Positions 45,421 through 56,200 of a stretch of 64,000 bases of DNA are shown in pieces. Origin of the DNA: Dendrophyllia cribrosa (lineage: Eukaryota; Cnidaria; Anthozoa; Scleractinia; Dendrophylliidae); contig JAJLRJ010000013.1 of assembly GCA_024195265.1 (NCBI GenBank), positions 3,414,575-3,478,574 on the forward strand, read 5' to 3'. A model generated the notes under the pieces. That model was given only the letters and a program-made list of their open reading frames with translations. It was not told where the DNA came from and ran no database searches. Each line of letters opens with the position of its first letter. Position 1 is the first letter of the stretch. The position numbers were made by a program, and so were the translations under genes.

Positions 45421-46940
45421 GGTATTTTGCCCGCGGTTGTGGGAAATGCAATAAAGGGGGGCCAGGAAAAAAAAACCACCAAATAATAGGGGGGGACTTC
45501 CAAAAATTGCAGGGGAAAAAATCTGAAATCGACATAGGCCACCATCTTCATAACTTATGAACCCTCCCTAAGGGATAACATATGGCTGAAGGGTAAAAAC
45601 AGGAAACACGGGGAAATTACCGTTCCCGGGGAGGACTCCCGTAGAAAATTGATTGGGGTGATCGTCAGAAATTCTAAAAGGAACCCCTTGAAGCTACCAG
45701 AAACCTGTTTTGTGGGTGTGGGTAACATAATTTTTACCCCATGTGAGGTACCAATTCTTTCTTTAAAGTGGTTCCTTCGATTCAAACACCCATAATGGTA
45801 CCAAACCACGAATTACAGCCCCTAAAAGGTACGACGATCACCTCCGTATCTTTTTTGTGGGTTTCCGCCCCCCTCCCCCCCCCCCCCCCCCCCCCTCTCC
45901 CTCGGTTTGTTCGTTCCGTTGACTTCCTGCGTTAATAATTAAGGATAAATATTTCGCGTTCTGTTGATACAGAATATATAGCCAAAGCTAGAAAAACAAA
46001 CTGCTTACGTTGATGATATCAAGCTATTGATGATTCAGTTACAAATCCAGAGGAGGAGATAAAAGTAAAAAAATAAGAGAATATTGCAGAATTCTCTAAA
46101 ATCACTCCGTTGTCGTAAAATCCTAAAATGTTTTTCTTCGCTTTTACTTTATCTGGTATGTTGGGTGGTCCTTCTTTTCTTCAATGAGTTATGGCATTTT
46201 TCACCGCACGAAAAATTGTCTTTACCACACGCTTTTGACATATGGCAAAGGTAAAGGTGGCAAATGTACGTCCAAGGTAGAGCACCTTTGACGCTTATCA
46301 AAGGTATAGTGTGAAAACAGATTTTTAGGCTCTATGGACAACTCTCTCTTGATTTTGGGACGGTTTCTCAACCTGGGGAACACTCGCTGGCTGCGGGGAG
46401 TCCGGGACCTGTTATAGCAGATAATTTCTCCGAGACAAATAGAAGAGACAGACGTTTGGTCCATCGTAGTTTATTCTACTTGCACTCAAGAATCTCAGCC
46501 AGAGATTTTTACTAAAGAATGCCGAACAATTTACTACTATTGAAGGCTTAGTTGGTGACGCGATGACTTTCATCATAGCCTGAAGAGCTAAATTACAAAA
46601 CATAAACAAACATTTTGAAAGTTATGATTGGAGAAAACTGAATTTATCTTTCACAAAATGAATCACTTTCAAAACATTGCAGGTGGAGACAATTTTAACA
46701 AAAGACTAGAGCAGGTTACTATTACAGTTTAACGCTTATTGCAGTTATGATCTAACAAAACAATACTCTCGTACCCAGATCTCACTCGTGCTTGTACTGT
46801 ACCGAAACAAAACAATATACGGCTAAATGATTATCAACAGTTACTGAACTGCAAACTAAGAGAAATATTTTCTACGTTGGTTTTACTATTTTAAAACAGC
46901 TAAAGCGAAATATTATCAAATCCGTAATTTTGTGTTATCA
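45421..46940. other. Repeat-rich spacer
   Basis: Contains G-rich (45400-45500) and C-rich (45868-45896) tracts and pieces of dispersed repeats (cccggggaggactcccgt at 45625). At 46206 gcacgaaaa is inverted at about 49248 (ttttcgtgc), which could be the ends of an older element into which the Penelope-like element inserted. No gene supported. Confidence 0.4.
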
Positions 46941-46998
46941 CAATAGTAAAGAGGTAATTTTTAAAAAGATCACGATATTTTTTATTTTGTTATTTTTA

Positions 46999-47035
46999 AG
47001 ACATGTTTCGATGTGACTCACATCTTCGTCAGTTA
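46999..47035 (-). ncRNA. Hammerhead-like motif in left terminal repeat of the Penelope-like element
   Basis: On the minus strand: ctgacga, hairpin gatgtga/tcacatc, gaaac, atgtc. The core follows the hammerhead order with one change (CUGACGA for CUGAUGA). The inverted partner at 48976-49007 plus has the same hairpin but gaaaa in place of gaaac. Confidence 0.55.
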
Positions 47036-47109
47036 CAAAGAGTGTTTGAAAAACCGTTTGAACGTATAACAACCTAACTGAGAAGCATTCATAATCAACT
47101 ATGATTACA

Positions 47110-48260
47110 TACAAAAATTAATAACAAAGAAACAAGGCGTAAATAATAACAATGTGCAAAGCGTAAGTGTTAAATTGACGTGATTGACTTGTTGATTTAA
47201 ATTGGGCTTTTCCCAGTTGATGTGCATAGCCCCCCCCCCCCCCCCCCCCCCCGGGGAGAGAGGTACTACTCGGAATTTTTGGTGGGGGTGTGCCGCCCAG
47301 TTCTCCAAATCCTGACCTTATTTTAGACCAAAACATGCCATTTTCCACACCCGTTTTCAGAACTGGCCTCTAAAATCCATAGGTTAGGTTAGAACGCCAA
47401 CAAATGGTTTGTTAAAATCCAGCTCGAATGATATATTTTGGTTATTTCTCATTCTCTCTCATCTATTTGGAGTTTAAAAGACAAATACGTTTATCCGCTC
47501 TCGCGTTTCCCTTGAAAACCATATCCGATTTCAGACCATAACTGGGTCAAAATCTATACCCGTTTTCAGACCAAAACGACTCAAAAACCATACCCTTTGG
47601 GGCCGCACATACATATATAGCTTATATAGGGGAGTACCCCCCGGGGCATAGCCTCCTTGAGTTTGAGTTGAAATTTCGTGGAGGCAGAATCGAGGATTTC
47701 AAAGCAATCTGTAGAACAAGATTTGTGGCAAGGTTCCGAGCTTTGTAGATGTTTAAAGATGCGAGAGGACCTATCAGAAGATAGGTGTTCACGGACGCGT
47801 GTAGTAAAATGTCGACAAGTTTCGCCGATGTAGCAAGCACTCACAGCATGCACAAGTGAATTTATATACTATACGTGAACGAAGCTCTCTAGCGACAGAT
47901 AAATGTTGAGCCCCGTAGCACTGGTGATACAAACAAGGAATCAGAGAATTAACTCTGTGTGTAAATTATAGTGCTAAGGTCAACCCATAAATTTACCTGT
48001 ACTGAGCGTTAGCCCTGGTAAGGAAATGACGGACCACACGGGGGAAAGAAAAAAAAATTTGACCTCGGTGGGACAGGGTCCTTCACTGTAAAAAGATTTC
48101 TTAATTTGAAAGTGATGAACACTAGTTTGATGTCAAGATCATTACAATAACGATTAACAAGATAGCGTATTTTGTTTGAGCTATAGTTGAGAAACAGCCT
48201 AAGTTAGGTAATTTATAGAAGTACTGTCTTTCTCGTGAATTAGTATTATTATCAATATAC
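47110..48260 (-). pseudogene. Penelope-like element ORF remnant with GIY-YIG endonuclease domain
   Basis: Protein text reads leftward on the minus strand. The GIY-YIG module (about 47654-47853) starts ACYIGETCRHFTTR and includes SSRIFKHLQSSEPCHKSC. It is cut at KLKEAM by a MITE at 47232-47645, and the tail resumes at about 47223 with HINWEKPNLNQQ. GIY-YIG nucleases make the nick used for target-primed reverse transcription in these elements. Frameshifts near 48120 and 47980 and a stop before the GIY-YIG start show it is dead. Confidence 0.85.
47232..47645. mobile_element. hAT-like MITE with 8-bp TSD, nested in the Penelope-like ORF
   Basis: The direct repeat gcatagcc flanks it (47224-47231, 47646-47653). 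Ends are ccccccggggagagaggtac and gggagtaccccccgggg, inverted. An 8-bp duplication suggests hAT. Same family as the GC-ended MITE in the 20.7-41.3 kb array. Confidence 0.82.
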
Positions 48261-48421
48261 GCGGCCAAATAAGAAACTGCCTTCGAGAAAACACGCGTGA
48301 GTGGCGGGCGATATTGAATTTGACGGGCTGCAAACGCATTTACGGCCCTGTTTCTGTTGAACATTTTTTTTCTTATTAAATGAATTTGTACGATTTGGTC
48401 TTGTGTATTGATAATAATGAT

Positions 48422-48556
48422 AATCACATGACTTTTGGAGGGCATATAGTTTATTTGTGTCCCTCGTAGCATCATTTGCACCCTCGCTCCGCTCGGGCGC
48501 AAATGATGCTACTCGGGCCACAAATAAACTATATGCCCTCCAAAAGTCATGTGATT
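48422..48556. repeat. Near-perfect 58-bp-armed palindrome
   Basis: Left arm 48422-48479 and right arm 48499-48556 differ at few positions; the 19-base loop is accctcgctccgctcgggc. It interrupts the Penelope-like element. Confidence 0.9.
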
Positions 48557-49081
48557 GTCGTATTAGAGGAGGGACGTGTTTCGGTGAAGTCATGCCTGTT
48601 GACTTCTTTACACAAATATCGGTTGATACATTTATGGATAAGGTGAACAGAGAAAAGATTCTTGCGCAAAATGAGTACTAGTTTCTTAATATAAGTGTAA
48701 AAGCCCAACCAAGTGTTGTTAATTTTGAAAACCCTGTCGATTAAAGTCCTAACCAAACCGATTTTATATGACAGAGGTGCAAAACTAAAGTAATTGGTGA
48801 GTAAACCAGTAAAGATTTTCTTGCGAAAGGTACTAGTGATGATAGAACGAGGGTCAGTATTATCGATTAAGACTTTTTTTTTGTTATTAATTTTTGTATG
48901 TAATCATAGTTAATTATGCATGCTTCTTTAGGCTGTTTTAAGTTCAAACGGTTTTTCCGGCAGACACTCTTTGTACTGACGAAGATGCGAGTCACATCGA
49001 AAAATGTCTTACAAATTAAAAAACATCGTAATCTTTTTAAAAATTACGATTTATTTGCTGCTTTCTCGACCAATAGTAAAG

Positions 49082-50160
49082 GTGCAGTCAAATGTTACTT
49101 TGACTTGTAAAAAGGTACCTTTGATTCGCCTGTGTTGTGCATCAAATGTCTGGTACTTTTGACGCGCATCAAAGGTGTGTCAAATGTAACGTTAATCACA
49201 TTTGATGCCTGTGTCGCGCAACTTCGTTACACCTTTGATGGAGATCGAAGGTGATCAAAGGTTTTCGTGCAGCGGATGTCCTAAAGGCTCGAGAAAAAAA
49301 TCAGTTAAATAAAAACAATTAAGCACAGCATCACAAATCTTCTAGATTCCAAACATAAACTGACGCTTAGAAGTTTATACTAAATTTTAATAAATGTCTG
49401 GTAACACTACAGATTTTTATCTCAAAAGCTCGAAGGTAGCGCGCACATCGTGGAAAGTTTGGAGACACACGCGCGACCTATGGGGAACCATCTGTGTCAA
49501 AAACACAATCGATCTGATCGTTAACGATAGACATCAATCGATAGCGCTTAACAGGTATTGCTCCAAAAGTATCTCGTTTCGCCAAACATAATTTCTTACA
49601 AGAAAACACACTGAAAATTAATCCCCTAGACAATGGCAAATCATCGGTAAAATCGCTAATGTATGAAATCGCTCAATCCCTAGTGAGAATATCGATTCCT
49701 TGATCACCGTTTTATCCTCAGTTCTTCGCAACCACTCAAATTTCGCGAAAGAACTATCCATTTCCTCCAATCTGAGAACTCCTTTAATAAGGGACCGATT
49801 GTTTATTACATCCTTGGGGGGGGGGGGTTGAGGGGGGTAATTGTTTTTAAACAAGCTCCATTTGGGGCGGGGGAGTTACTTTTTGCCTTGCACGAGAAGT
49901 GAGGGGGGTTAAATTTTAAGACATACAAAAGTTAGCAACTACATGTATATAATAGTTATTGAAATAATGGCAATCTAAAAAAACAAATGTTAAAAGTATA
50001 TAATATATTACATAAAATGTAATTGAAATGAATACTCATTTCGAACAGGTCAACTCTACAAATCAGCGCCAAGCAACTGTTGAATTTGAATAGGAGCATA
50101 AGGAAAGCGGTTCATTTGACGAATTGTGGGAGGGGGGAGGGGTAAATTTTTCAAATTGTA
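49082..50160. other. No gene seen; G-rich patches
   Basis: 49080-49270 has several aaaggt/atcaaagg phrases, possibly a repeat end. G runs at 49816-49838 and 50126-50144. Nothing else recognised. Confidence 0.45.
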
Positions 50161-52301
50161 ATTGCAGTGGGGGTATAACTTTTGTTTGAAAGTTTATTGT
50201 GGTGGTACAATTTTCATACACTATATTTTTTAGAAAACCACCGCCCCCCTAGGGCGGAATTAACGATCGGTCCCCAAGTGTAGACTCTGTCGGGAAACGT
50301 TGTTCCTCATTATCTTGTTACGTTATATTTCATTATATTTTAGTGACCTAGTAGTTGATCAAAGTAATTAATTGTTTCGCTAGTATTAAAGGAAATTTGT
50401 TAAATGTCACAGAAAACGTTGCGTTGTCCGCAACTAAGCAAGCCGAACTTTGTTGTTTAATCACCTAATTAAAGGTAAAACCGCATGTAAAATTAATGTT
50501 AGGATTATCGCTGAGATTCTCAAATGTACCCACGTAATACGAAGTTAGTGTCCACGAGCTTTGTAAAACATGATGTACGAACTGAAACATGATGTAACTT
50601 TCTGATCACAACACCGGACTCCACGTGTCCGGGTGTGGATATCCGTAGGTAATGTTGGAGTTGTTAGATTGCAGAACATTTCACGCAGAAGTGTGAAGAA
50701 TAAAATCATTTAACGAAAGTATACAATCCAAGTTGTCAAGCCAGCACCGTACAGAATTTCTTACTATCACAAGAGAGGAGTTCTGAGACAGACTCGAGCA
50801 TATAACTCGAGCACAACAGTAATGCAGATAAATGTTTGAAGGCTATTATATAATTAACCACGCACAAAACCAAACCAATATGCTGAATTCCCTCGTGCGC
50901 TGCACATTTCCGAAAATAGAATCGACTGCTTCCAGGAAGGACTGCAGTTTGTCTCACATTTTATTAGTACATCGTGCTCCGGCTCGAGTTTTTGTTTAAT
51001 AACCTACATCAGCCAGAGTTAGTAATTGTAATTGCAGTGGGGGTATAACTTTTGTTTGAAAGTTTATTGTGGTGGTACAATTTTCATACACTATATTTTT
51101 TAGAAAACCACCGCCCCCCTAGGGCGGAATTAACGATCGGTCCCCAAGTGTAGACTCTGTCGGGAAACGTTGTTCCTCATTATCTTGTTACGTTATATTT
51201 CATTATATTTTAGTGACCTAGTAGTTGATCAAAGTAATTAATTGTTTCGCTAGTATTAAAGGAAATTTGTTAAATGTCACAGAAAACGTTGCGTTGTCCG
51301 CAACTAAGCAAGCCGAACTTTGTTGTTTAATCACCTAATTAAAGGTAAAACCGCATGTAAAATTAATGTTAGGATTATCGCTGAGATTCTCAAATGTACC
51401 CACGTAATACGAAGTTAGTGTCCACGAGCTTTGTAAAACATGATGTACGAACTGAAACATGATGTAACTTTCTGATCACAACACCGGACTCCACGTGTCC
51501 GGGTGTGGATATCCGTAGGTAATGTTGGAGTTGTTAGATTGCAGAACATTTCACGCAGAAGTGTGAAGAATAAAATCATTTAACGAAAGTATACAATCCA
51601 AGTTGTCAAGCCAGCACCGTACAGAATTTCTTACTATCACAAGAGAGGAGTTCTGAGACAGACTCGAGCATATAACTCGAGCACAACAGTAATGCAGATA
51701 AATGTTTGAAGGCTATTATATAATTAACCACGCACAAAACCAAACCAATATGCTGAATTCCCTCGTGCGCTGCACATTTCCGAAAATAGAATCGACTGCT
51801 TCCAGGAAGGACTGCAGTTTGTCTCACATTTTATTAGTACATCGTGCTCCGCTCGAGTTTTTGTTTAATAACCTACATCAGCCAGAGTTAGTAATTGTAA
51901 TTGCAGTGGGGGTATAACTTTTGTTTGAAAGTTTATTGTGGTGGTACAATTTTCATACACTATATTTTTTAGAAAACCACCGCCCCCCTAGGGCGGAATT
52001 AACGATCGGTCCCCAAGTGTAGACTCTGTCGGGAAACGTTGTTCCTCATTATCTTGTTACGTTATATTTCATTATATTTTAGTGACCTAGTAGTTGATCA
52101 AAGTAATTAATTGTTTCGCTAGTATTAAAGGAAATTTGTTAAATGTCACAGAAAACGTTGCGTTGTCCGCAACTAAGCAAGCCGAACTTTGTTGTTTAAT
52201 CACCTAATTAAAGGTAAAACCGCATGTAAAATTAATGTTAGGATTATCGCTGAGATTCTCAAATGTACCCACGTAATACGAAGTTAGTGTCCACGAGCTT
52301 T
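50161..52301. repeat. 870-bp tandem duplication, 2.46 copies, nearly identical
   Basis: Copies at 50161-51030, 51031-51899 and 51900-52301 (partial). The only difference noticed between copies 1 and 2 is one base (ctccggctcg against ctccgctcg). No motif in the 73-residue minus frame repeated at 50736 and 51606. Very recent duplication or an assembly artefact. Confidence 0.95.
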
Positions 52302-53230
52302 AAATTTTAGCTTTTATTATCATTTAATAAATTGTTAGCTTTATATAAATTTTAAATATTAAATATATTTTAGGTTTTAGATTAATATTAGATATTTTAT
52401 ACTTTTTTATGTGTCCCCAAATTAGTATGGGTTTACCCAGGCTATAAGGTCTTTTGACACTTAAATAAAGTTTCTATCTATCTATCTATCTATCTACTTT
52501 AGCAGTGATCTCCTGGCTTCATTTTGTACTTCCTTCCCACGCTATTTTCAACACCGATTGATTCGAGAATTCCAGACGCCTACAGTTTGGAGGATTCTTC
52601 AAACTACATTAACGATTATACTGCGGTGTTTTGCAATTGTCTAGGGCAATTTTTAGAGAGTTTTCTTGTGAAAAATATGTCTGGCGAAACGATATACTTT
52701 TCCGGAGCAATATCTGTCGAGCGCTATCGATTTTTGTTCATTTACATTAGCGATTGGTGTTCAAACTGGCGATTGGAAATTTGCCGGCAGCGACTGATAA
52801 GCTTTTTGCTAACAATTTGTAAATAGCACTAACGATTGAAGTTTAACACTACCGATTTATTCATTTGCTTATTTATTTATTTTTTTTAGCACAAATGGCT
52901 CCCCATTGCAACCCTCGTAGTCTCCCAATCAGCCGAGTTGTCTCGTCACGCAACGCCCGAGGAGCGTTGCGTGACGAGACAAATAACGGCTACGTGGGAG
53001 ACTACAACCCTCGCTGCATTGGCACTCGCTCCAGGCCTTTTGTTGTAAAGCCACGCGCGCTCGTACGCCGAACCTAGGGATGCATAAACACAGACTTTCT
53101 TGCAGCGTTGTATTTGATGACACTGGGCAATTAGCTGAAACAATTTTTCTAGCATCCTAAACAAAAAAGGTGTCCTATTGGACCTAATTTCAAGAAAGCT
53201 AAAAGGGAAGTTTCTCTTGCAGGGCCATAC
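52302..53230. other. Upstream region of the HEPN/NB-ARC/TPR gene
   Basis: Holds a (tcta)n run at 52473-52497 that may be the tail of a non-LTR element, since it follows cacttaaataaagtttc. A dispersed repeat (gattatactgcggtgttttg) at 52614 is also present at 63199. A hairpin lies at 52945-52983. A possible 3' splice site (tttctcttgcag) ends at 53222, nine bases before the start codon, so the 5' UTR may be spliced. Confidence 0.5.
52945..52983. repeat. Perfect hairpin gtctcgtcacgcaacgc
   Basis: gtctcgtcacgcaacgc, a short loop, then gcgttgcgtgacgagac. The pairing continues imperfectly outward (gtagtctccca / tgggagactac), giving a foldback of roughly 52915-53008. Confidence 0.85.
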
Positions 53231-56200
53231 ATGATGGAATACTCGCAGGAGCAATTAAACTACTTCCGACTCTGCTACGTGGGGTTTAATTTGGTTCCGG
53301 TAGGACTGCGACAGATCTTTAAAAAAGAATGGGATTTTCTTTACAAGACAGGACGGCTTGGAGAATGGAAAGACACCCCACAAAATGGTCTTGACTTCTA
53401 CAACAATGAATCTCGAAGAAGCCACACAAGAAATGCGCGATATCTGGCGACAGTAAAGAATGGCAACACAGCAGAATGGGACTGCACCTGTCTGTTTTTC
53501 GCCATCCTGTATTCAGACAGCATTGGTACCACCCTCAGTCCAGCCATCAAAAAAGAAGTCGATGATATTCGTCAGGTGCGAAACGATATCGCTCACATTA
53601 GTGAGGCCAAACTTACAGATGCCGACTTTCAAACTTATGTAGGGCGAGTGATAAGCACATTCACATCTTTGGGTCTTCCTATTAATGGCATCGAAAACAT
53701 CAAGAATCAAACGAGTTTTCCAACGGAGGAAGTCGAAAACTTGAAGAAACAAGTACTTGATCTCCAAACTGAGTTAAACCAGACGAAATCTGACTTAAAG
53801 GAAACAACGACCGCATTACAGAGCACAGAAGCTGATCTGGTGTTTACAAAAGAAGAAAACAAGACTCTTACACAGGAAATAAGTTTCACGCTTGAGCCAT
53901 TTTGTTTTCTGACATCGAAGCCACCACACGAAATTATTAGCCGTTCCAATGATGTGAAAAGAATCACAAACAAAATGCAAGAACTTTACAATGGCGCCAA
54001 TGGAGCAGTTAGTACAATGTACTTGTCAGGAAATCCTGGATGTGGCAAGAGTCAACTTGCCCGGCAAATTGGACATGACTTCTTTTCCAAACCAACAGAT
54101 AACATTGAAGATTTGATCTTTGCTGCAACACTGAACGCAGAAAGCATTGAAACACCTCGCTGACTCTTACATCATTCTTGGTAAACATCTAGGACTCACG
54201 GAATATACCGTGACAAGCTTAGAATCCTCAAAAAGCAAGAAGCCTCGTGAAACAATTCAACAGCTGCAACGTTTACTTTCGCCGAAGGTTAAAAAGTTCT
54301 CCAAGTGGATGATTATAGCAGACAACGTGATTGACTTAGGCTTAGTCCGCGGCTTTCTGCCTCAAACTGGCAGTGAGGAATGGGGCCAAGGTCAAGTACT
54401 GATCACTACTCAAGATAGCGCCACAATTCCTCCTAACGCTCCCCACACTTACCATGAATCGTTAAGTAAAGGAATGCAGCCAGATGACGCAGTGGAGTTG
54501 TTGGAAACAGTGTCGCAAATTTCTGTCAGAGAACAAGGAGAAAATGTTGCTAGGTTTCTCGATTATCAACCACTGGCCTTAGCAGCTGCTGCTTATTACG
54601 TGCAAACGGTTGTCAATAGTGGGTCTCCAAAATATAGTTGGAGCGAATACCTGGAAACATTAACTCAGACTCAGCAAAACGTGACAGAAAACCTTCTTGC
54701 AAGTGAAAGTTCAGCTTATCCCAAAACAACAACAACCGCCGTCAAAATGGCCACCAAAAGGATCGTTGAAACTGATGAAATTCTTAGACAGACATTTTCT
54801 TTTTTTGCGATATGCGCTAACGAAGTTCTCCCTCTTGAAGCTGTTATGAAGTTCGTCAAAACTCGCATAACGGACCAACCGGAGGAGTTGATTAAGGCAA
54901 AGATAGTAAGGTCTTCTTTAATTCTTGTTGAAGTTGAAGAAGGGGTGGAGCAAAATTTGCGTTTGCATAACATTGTACACGCAGTCATTAAAAAAGAAGG
55001 AATTTTTAATCTTGAATCGAGAGAAAATGATCAGAACATGGCCGAAGCCCTTAAGATTTTCAAGTTCCTACTGGAATTACACGATGGAAATTATGTACTT
55101 TTAAATAAACTGAAGAGCCACTGTAAATCTTTGCTTGAGCATATGACGTCCCATTCCACTTGTCCTCAAAGTATTTTCATAGAAAACTTGACGCCCTTCA
55201 TAGATTTGGACGAAGTTATTAATTGGCTAGGTTCCTTCGCTAGCATCTGTAGTAAACTCTGTGATTTTAAATTTGCGAAATACGTGGTCGATTTAGCATG
55301 CAGCTTACTGAAGAAGATAGACGATACCGACTCAAGTGCCACAGAAATAGCTGAAGCGCGGATTTTCAATATAAGTGGCTTAGTGTACCATGATGTGGGA
55401 GAATACAATCAAGCCAAAGAACTTCACGAGAAAGCACTGGCGATAAGAAGAAAGATTCTCGGTGAAGAGCATGCGGACGTTGCAGCAAGTTTCAATAACA
55501 TAGCAAATGTATACAGTGAAATGGGAGAATACAATCAAGCCAAAGAACTTCACGAGAAAGCACTGGCGATAAGAAGAAAGATTCTCGGTGAAGAGCATGC
55601 GGACGTTGCAGCAAGTTTCAATAACATAGCAACAGTGTACAGTAAAATGGGAGAATACAATCAAGCCAAAGAACTTCACGAGAAAGCACTGGCGATAAGA
55701 AGAAAGATTCTCGGTGAAGAGCATGCGGACGTTGCAGCAAGTTTCAATAACATAGCAAATGTATACAGTAAAATGGGAGAATACAATCAAGCCAAAGAAC
55801 TTCACGAGAAAGCACTGGCGATAAGAAGAAAGATTCTCGGTGAAGAGCATGCGGACGTTGCAGCAAGTTTCAATAACATAGCAACAGTGTACAGTGACAT
55901 GGGAGAATACAATCAAGCCAAAGAACTTCACGAGAAAGCACTGGCGATAAGAAGAAAGATTCTCGGTGAAGAGCATGCGGACGTTGCAGCAAGTTTCAAT
56001 AACATAGCAACAGTGTACAGTAAAATGGGAGAATACAATCAAGCCAAAGAACTTCACGAGAAAGCACTGGCGATACAAAGAAAGATTCTCGGTGAAGAGC
56101 ATGCGGACGTTGCAGCAAGTTTCAATAACATAGCAAGTGTACAGTAAAATGGGAGAATACAATCAAGCCAAAGAACTTCACGAGAAAGCACTGGCGATAA

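Larger units (their letters stand above)
46941..49081 (-). mobile_element. Penelope-like retroelement (GIY-YIG type), insertion with 11-bp TSD
   Basis: The element is 46952-49070, flanked by the direct repeat caatagtaaag at 46941-46951 and 49071-49081. Its ends are inverted repeats (46954-47127 and 48880-49047) carrying hammerhead-like motifs. The minus strand holds a broken C-terminal part of the PLE protein: YFYKLPNLGCFSTIAQ, then LRNLFTVKDPVP, LRSRIVYKFTCA, the GIY-YIG start CYIGETCRHFTTRVREHL, and the conserved tail NLNQQVNHVNLTLTL. Several frameshifts and two nested insertions inactivate it. No reverse transcriptase core found, so it is 5' truncated or internally deleted. Confidence 0.88.

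Noticed and set aside
55380..56162. 260-codon minus frame
   Set aside because: Same antisense shadow of the TPR units.
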